Positions 23,799 to 27,335 of a stretch of DNA of 27,335 nucleotides are shown in pieces. The translations under genes and the position numbers were made by a program. Location: NCBI GenBank assembly GCA_021785795.1, contig JAJYEK010000044.1:1-27335 (forward strand), given 5' to 3'. This DNA is from Pseudomonadota bacterium (GTDB taxonomy: Bacteria > Pseudomonadota > Gammaproteobacteria > Acidiferrobacterales > UBA6901). The first letter of the stretch is position 1. Every line of letters starts with the position of its first letter. A model generated the notes under the pieces. That model ran no database searches. It had not been told where the DNA came from and worked only from the letters and a program-made list of their open reading frames with translations.

Positions 23799-25390
23799 CA
23801 CAACTTTCCGGAGCGGAAAATTCCCCGCGCGAGCCACCATGTAAACCACAGTGCCAAGATATAACCCACCGCAGCGAGCAGCGGCATCTCGCCGAGGCGC
23901 GGGCCGATGGAATGCTGCATCAGCAGCGAGGAGGCGATGTAGAGGCCCAGTGTCACCAGCGCTAGGGCCACGCGATTGCTGCTGCGATCAATGTGTTTCT
24001 CCAGTTCCTTCAGGCCGTGGTGCTGCAACTGCAGCTCCAGGCCCTTGGCGCGTATCCGGTGAATCCAGGCGCCAAGCTCGGCCGGCAGTTCGTGCGCACC
24101 GGCCGCGGCCTCGAAACGCAGCCGGTTCAGCCCCGTTTCCGTCCCGGCGCCGGCGGAGGACTTGAGCACTTCTTCGGCGGTGCCGAGCAGACTCTGGAGC
24201 AGATTGAAGTCCGGGTCGAGATCGCGCACGGCGTTTTCCATCAGATACATCATGCGCATCAGGGCCAGCAGGCTATGGGGAATGCGGATGTTGCGCCCGT
24301 GACCGAGGCGCGCCACGCGCACGAACGCCTCGGCCAGCGACCAGTCCTTGAGCGGCAGACCGGCGTAGTCCTCGATGATCTCCTGCAGTCCCTGGCGGAA
24401 CTCCGCGCGATCGAGCGCCCCCGCGAGCAGGCCCAGATCCAGGGCCGCATCCAGCATCCACTCGCTGTCCTGATACGCGAAGGCGAGCAGGAACGCCGCC
24501 AGGTTGCGACGCGTGGACGGTTCGAGCGCACCGACGATGCCGAAGTCATGGAAACAGATGCGCCCGCTGTCCATGATGAACAGGTTGCCCGGATGGGGAT
24601 CGCCGTGAAACAGGCCCATGACGAACACCTGCTGCAGATAGGCCTCGACAAGAGCCTGCGCGAGCCGCGCCCCCTGCGCGCGCACCGTGGGATCGTCCAC
24701 GCGCCGCCCGCCGCTGAGTTCCTGTACCAGCACCGATTCCGTATAAAGCCCGTCGATCACTGCGGGGACGTGCACGGTCGCCGAGCCCCGGAAGGCCTCG
24801 ACGAACCGCGTGACATTCCGCGCCTCCCGGCAGAAGTCCGTCTCCTTACGCAGGTTGCTCCAGATCTCATCGACCAGAACGAGCGGCTCGTAGCGCCGCA
24901 GCCACGGAAGCAGCGCGACCAATGGGCGCAGCACGCCGCGCAGCAGGCGCATGTCGCGGTCGATCTGGGCCTTGATGCGGGGCCTGCGGATCTTCACCAC
25001 CGCCCACCGTCCATCGCGCAGGCGCGCCTTGTGCACCTGCGCGATGGACGCGGCCGCCATCGGGTGCGCCTCGAATTCGGCGAACAATTCGGGGATGGAT
25101 TTTCCGAACGCCTGTTCCACCTCGCGCCGCGCGGTATCATCCGGAAACGGCGCGACGCGGTCCTGCAGGCTTTGCAGCGCGAGAATGTAATCGTCCGGCA
25201 GCAGGTCGCGGTGCAGACTCAAGCCCTGGCCAAGCTTGACAAACGTCGCACCCAGTCGTTCGAACGTGCGACACAGCCGTTGCCCCGGCGTAACCGATGT
25301 GCGCCACAGGTGCAGACGAACCAGCAGCCACCACAGCAGGTAACCGCTGACTGCGAGGCCAATTTGGAACAGTCTTTTCAGGCCGGCCAC
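23798..25390 (-). CDS. ABC1/UbiB-type atypical kinase
   Basis: 530 residues starting at GTG 25390, which has AAGGAG in front. All family hallmarks are visible: KLGQG (52-56), AAASIAQVH (112-120, the alanine-rich loop in place of the P-loop), Lys133 in VVKIR, ETDFCREA, HGDPHPGN (262-269) and DFG (282-284). Two C-terminal membrane helices end the protein. UbiB/ABC1 ATPases support ubiquinone synthesis and lipid homeostasis. Here the gene sits outside a ubi operon, so it may be a paralogue with a lipid role. The next gene overlaps its stop by 1 base. Confidence 0.93.
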   Translation of the reverse strand: MAGLKRLFQIGLAVSGYLLWWLLVRLHLWRTSVTPGQRLCRTFERLGATFVKLGQGLSLHRDLLPDDYILALQSLQDRVAPFPDDTARREVEQAFGKSIPELFAEFEAHPMAAASIAQVHKARLRDGRWAVVKIRRPRIKAQIDRDMRLLRGVLRPLVALLPWLRRYEPLVLVDEIWSNLRKETDFCREARNVTRFVEAFRGSATVHVPAVIDGLYTESVLVQELSGGRRVDDPTVRAQGARLAQALVEAYLQQVFVMGLFHGDPHPGNLFIMDSGRICFHDFGIVGALEPSTRRNLAAFLLAFAYQDSEWMLDAALDLGLLAGALDRAEFRQGLQEIIEDYAGLPLKDWSLAEAFVRVARLGHGRNIRIPHSLLALMRMMYLMENAVRDLDPDFNLLQSLLGTAEEVLKSSAGAGTETGLNRLRFEAAAGAHELPAELGAWIHRIRAKGLELQLQHHGLKELEKHIDRSSNRVALALVTLGLYIASSLLMQHSIGPRLGEMPLLAAVGYILALWFTWWLARGIFRSGKL

Positions 25391-25419
25391 AATGGCTCCT
25401 TATTTGACGATCAGCACCT

Positions 25420-25836
25420 TCATGTCTGCTTTCGCGGCGCGGCCTGACCCATGCTCCACAGCGTGTCCTGGCGACGTAGCAGGAACAATGCGAGGAACGC
25501 CGCGAGCACTGGAATCGCCGCGAGGAACAGATGATTCTCGCCGAACGGCGACAGCAGCTCCTGATATGTCGCGAGCGTGGAGACCGCATGCAGCAGCAGG
25601 CCGAGCCCGTAACTCAGCGTCTTCCACAACCCGGCAAGGAACGCGAGGCCGAGCAGGATCTCCAGCGCCCCGGCGGCATAGACCATGCCGTGGGAAACGA
25701 CCAGCCCGTAGAACTGCGCGAGCACTTCCACGGTGGTTGCAGGGGCAACCAACTTGTCGATGCCAAACAACAGGAGAAACACGCCGAGACCCAGGCGCAG
25801 GATCAACAGCGCGACAGGGAGTTCACCATTACTCAT
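25420..25836 (-). CDS. DoxX-like membrane protein
   Basis: 138 residues with four membrane helices (LPVALLILRLGLGVFLLLFG, VVSHGMVYAAGALEILLGLAF, LSYGLGLLLHAVSTLATY, LFLAAIPVLAAFLALFLL), the topology of the DoxX/MauE group. The LRLGLGVFLLLFGIDKL start and ALEILLGLAFLAGLWK are typical. AAGGAGGTGA gives a strong start at 25836. It overlaps the MFS gene by 8 bp. Function of such orphans is unknown; some couple to thiosulfate oxidation or redox. Confidence 0.85.
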   Translation of the reverse strand: MSNGELPVALLILRLGLGVFLLLFGIDKLVAPATTVEVLAQFYGLVVSHGMVYAAGALEILLGLAFLAGLWKTLSYGLGLLLHAVSTLATYQELLSPFGENHLFLAAIPVLAAFLALFLLRRQDTLWSMGQAAPRKQT

Positions 25837-27034
25837 GAGTCACCTCCTTCAAGGTGTTTGAGACACGGAGAGCGGCTACCGCGCCGAGCCCGAGCAGGCC
25901 GGCAGTCGCCCAGAACGGCGCTTCGATAAGGATGGCGAACAACCAGCCGGCGGCGGCCGAGCCCGCGGCCTGGCCGAGGCTCGCGGCGGCGGTCTGTTGA
26001 CCGAGGGCCGCGCCCTGCGCGGACCCGGCGGCGAGAGACACCCAATAGGCGAGCGCCGGGATCAGTAGACCCGAGGCCGCGGCGACCAAGCCCACGCCGA
26101 GCAGCATCGCCGGATAGCTCTCGGCGTACGGCAGCAGCGCGACACCCGCGGCCATCGCGAGGAAGGCCGGCGCCAGCAGCCCGCCGCCGACGCGCCGGAT
26201 CAGCGGCGCCAGCACGAAGACCTGCGCCAGGATCATGACCAGACTGCACTCGGCGAACATCCAGCCGATCTCGCGCGGGCGCAGGTTCAACACCTGTTGG
26301 CCGCGCAATGCCAAGCCGACCTCGAAACTACCGATACCAAACATCACCAGCAGCGACAATGTCAGCAGCCATATCAAGGATGGCGCGCTCCGCTCCGGCT
26401 CGCTGTCACGGGCGCGCCGCGGTCCACGCTCCGGAAGGAACCGATAGGCCGCGAACCACACCATGCCGCCCAAGAGAGCGACCGCATAAAACGGCAATGT
26501 CAGGGCATCGTCCTGGGCAATGATCTCGATCGATGCGAGCCAGCCGCTCAACGCCGGGCCGAACAGGAAACCGAGTGCGCTCGCCGCGCTCAACCACGCG
26601 AACGCCTGTGCCCGTGTGCGCGACGTACCCACATCGCTCACCCAGGCTAATACCACCGGCAACACCGCCGCCGCAAACACGCCAGCGAGCGCGCGGGCGC
26701 CGTAGATGAACACGAGGCCGCGCGCCTGCGCGAACCATACCATCGCGCCGCTGAAGCCAGCGAGCCCGAGAAGGATCACCGCCCGCCGTCCGATGCGGTC
26801 CGAGGCGTATCCCCACAGCGGCGCGAACAGGAACAGCGCCAGCATGTACACGCCCGTCAAGAGACCGGTGTGCCAGGCGACCGCGGCGCGCGCCGCCTCG
26901 CCGAGAGCATCCGCGAGCATGAACGGCAACACGGGGAGCACCACACCGTAGCCCACGGCCACCACGAACACCGCCGCGAGCGGCACGGCCAAGCCCGTGA
27001 GCGATTCGCGCTGGGTGATCGCGGGCGCGCTCAT
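25829..27034 (-). CDS. MFS transporter
   Basis: 401 residues, about twelve membrane helices. The loop 2-3 motif GYASDRIGRRAVILLG is the conserved MFS signature (GxxxDRxGRR), and VLAWVSDVGTSRTRAQAF and ALGFLFGPALSGWLA resemble TetA/drug-proton antiporters. Substrate unknown. ATG 27034 overlaps the stop of the truncated ackA by 4 bp (ATGA). It is followed by DoxX, UbiB-like and DUF1566 genes. Confidence 0.92.
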   Translation of the reverse strand: MSAPAITQRESLTGLAVPLAAVFVVAVGYGVVLPVLPFMLADALGEAARAAVAWHTGLLTGVYMLALFLFAPLWGYASDRIGRRAVILLGLAGFSGAMVWFAQARGLVFIYGARALAGVFAAAVLPVVLAWVSDVGTSRTRAQAFAWLSAASALGFLFGPALSGWLASIEIIAQDDALTLPFYAVALLGGMVWFAAYRFLPERGPRRARDSEPERSAPSLIWLLTLSLLVMFGIGSFEVGLALRGQQVLNLRPREIGWMFAECSLVMILAQVFVLAPLIRRVGGGLLAPAFLAMAAGVALLPYAESYPAMLLGVGLVAAASGLLIPALAYWVSLAAGSAQGAALGQQTAAASLGQAAGSAAAGWLFAILIEAPFWATAGLLGLGAVAALRVSNTLKEVTHE

Positions 27035-27231
27035 ACGATAGCACCCGCCGTCAGCCCGTGAGTGCGGATGCTTTCTAGGCGAGTGCGCTTGAGCAGTATG
27101 CGATCAACTTTTCCTACAAGCCTTTGCTCCAGAAGTTCTCCGGTCTGATACAGCGCCAACTTGAGACTCGACGAGCCGCCGTTAATCGTCAGGACGTATT
27201 CGGACTCTCCAACTCTGCTCTCGCTCGCCAT
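27031..27231 (-). pseudogene. ackA: Truncated acetate kinase (N-terminal 50-odd residues)
   Basis: 66 residues from ATG 27231, behind GGAGG. YVLTINGGSSSLKLALYQ is the phosphate-binding N-terminus of acetate kinase, and LLEQRLVGKVDRI continues the family pattern. After about residue 50 the match ends and the frame closes in THGLTAGAIV at 27031. Intact AckA has about 400 residues with the catalytic Arg and nucleotide site, all absent. The gene was evidently cut and its end fused to the MFS start by a deletion. No catalytic activity is expected; the peptide could still be translated and couple ribosomes to the MFS gene. Confidence 0.8.
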
Positions 27232-27257
27232 TCCGCCATCCTCCATTCGATATTGAA

Positions 27258-27335
27258 TCATCGCTGCCACAATATATGAGCATTTTCCAGCGGAACCGCC
27301 ACGCCATCGTGGTGCGGTATGAGCCGCGCCGTATA
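27258..27335 (-). CDS. C-terminal end of a probable alpha-glucan phosphorylase
   Basis: The last 25 codons before TGA 27258-27260 read YTARLIPHHDGVAVPLENAH, then ILWQR. This resembles the C-terminal end of short bacterial alpha-glucan phosphorylases, where a VIPHxxGVxVPLE pattern leads to ILWQR. It is placed 27 bp before the ackA start; glucan phosphorylase next to acetate kinase and phosphoketolase is a known proteobacterial arrangement. Only the tail is visible, so the call is tentative. Confidence 0.5.
   Translation of the reverse strand, partial: YTARLIPHHDGVAVPLENAHILWQR

Noticed and set aside
23993..25447. Plus-strand frame of 484 codons
   Set aside because: Antisense shadow of the UbiB-like gene, whose kinase motifs are unmistakable on the other strand.

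Overview
The window looks like a bacterial, high-GC accessory region, most plausibly from a beta- or gammaproteobacterium. The basis is the IS1071-like element, the Gram-negative style operons with strong Shine-Dalgarno sites, the copper and heavy-metal genes, cfa and a UbiB-type kinase. Species cannot be read from the sequence. Almost every gene is on the minus strand. Several points carry signs of insertion and decay: a tyrosine recombinase cut by the left edge, a complete Tn3-family IS, three tRNA 3'-end-like fragments, short direct repeats, and truncated genes (uppP, ackA, one unidentified).

Layout. 1-950: partial tyrosine recombinase with a cluster of inverted TTATTCCGCC-like motifs upstream. 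953-4763: copper export pair (P1B-type ATPase with N-terminal YHS and two HMA domains, overlapping a membrane-anchored cupredoxin), and a divergent lycopene-cyclase-domain membrane protein. 4781-6239: tightly overlapped operon of a MerR-type metal regulator, a small YHS protein and a membrane protein with one c-type haem motif. 6260-9442: IS1071-like element, transposase flanked by perfect 100-bp inverted repeats, inserted 20 bp upstream of merR and abutting a broken uppP. 9443-10383: uppP debris and a tRNA-Leu 3' fragment with island-end sequence.

10527-17227: complete nine-gene N-ATPase operon (alternative rotary F-type ATPase, order atpDCQRBEFAG), enclosed by a 17-bp direct repeat and preceded by a PII-like gene with a short T-loop. 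17913-19243: His-tailed YHS protein plus a geranylgeranyl-reductase-like flavoprotein with a Cys-rich tail. 19308-21898: decayed gene, DUF6629-like membrane protein, cyclopropane fatty acid synthase, DUF2934-like small protein. 21899-22727: gene-free zone with two more tRNA-like fragments.

22728-27335: operon-like chain of alpha-glucan phosphorylase (3' end only), truncated acetate kinase, MFS transporter, DoxX-like protein, ABC1/UbiB kinase and a twin-DUF1566 protein that carries an in-frame poly-His/poly-Asn microsatellite.

How the genes may work together (inference): the left half handles soft metals, with efflux by CopA, periplasmic copper binding by the cupredoxin, metal binding by YHS proteins and sensing by MerR. 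The middle adds an auxiliary ion-translocating ATPase with a possible PII-type signal protein. Cfa adjusts membrane lipids. Together they suggest a stress and membrane-energetics island built by successive insertions at tRNA-type sites. The items most worth a second look are the repeat-bounded N-ATPase with its PII neighbour, the merR-YHS-cytochrome operon, the flavoprotein/YHS pair, and the microsatellite gene.
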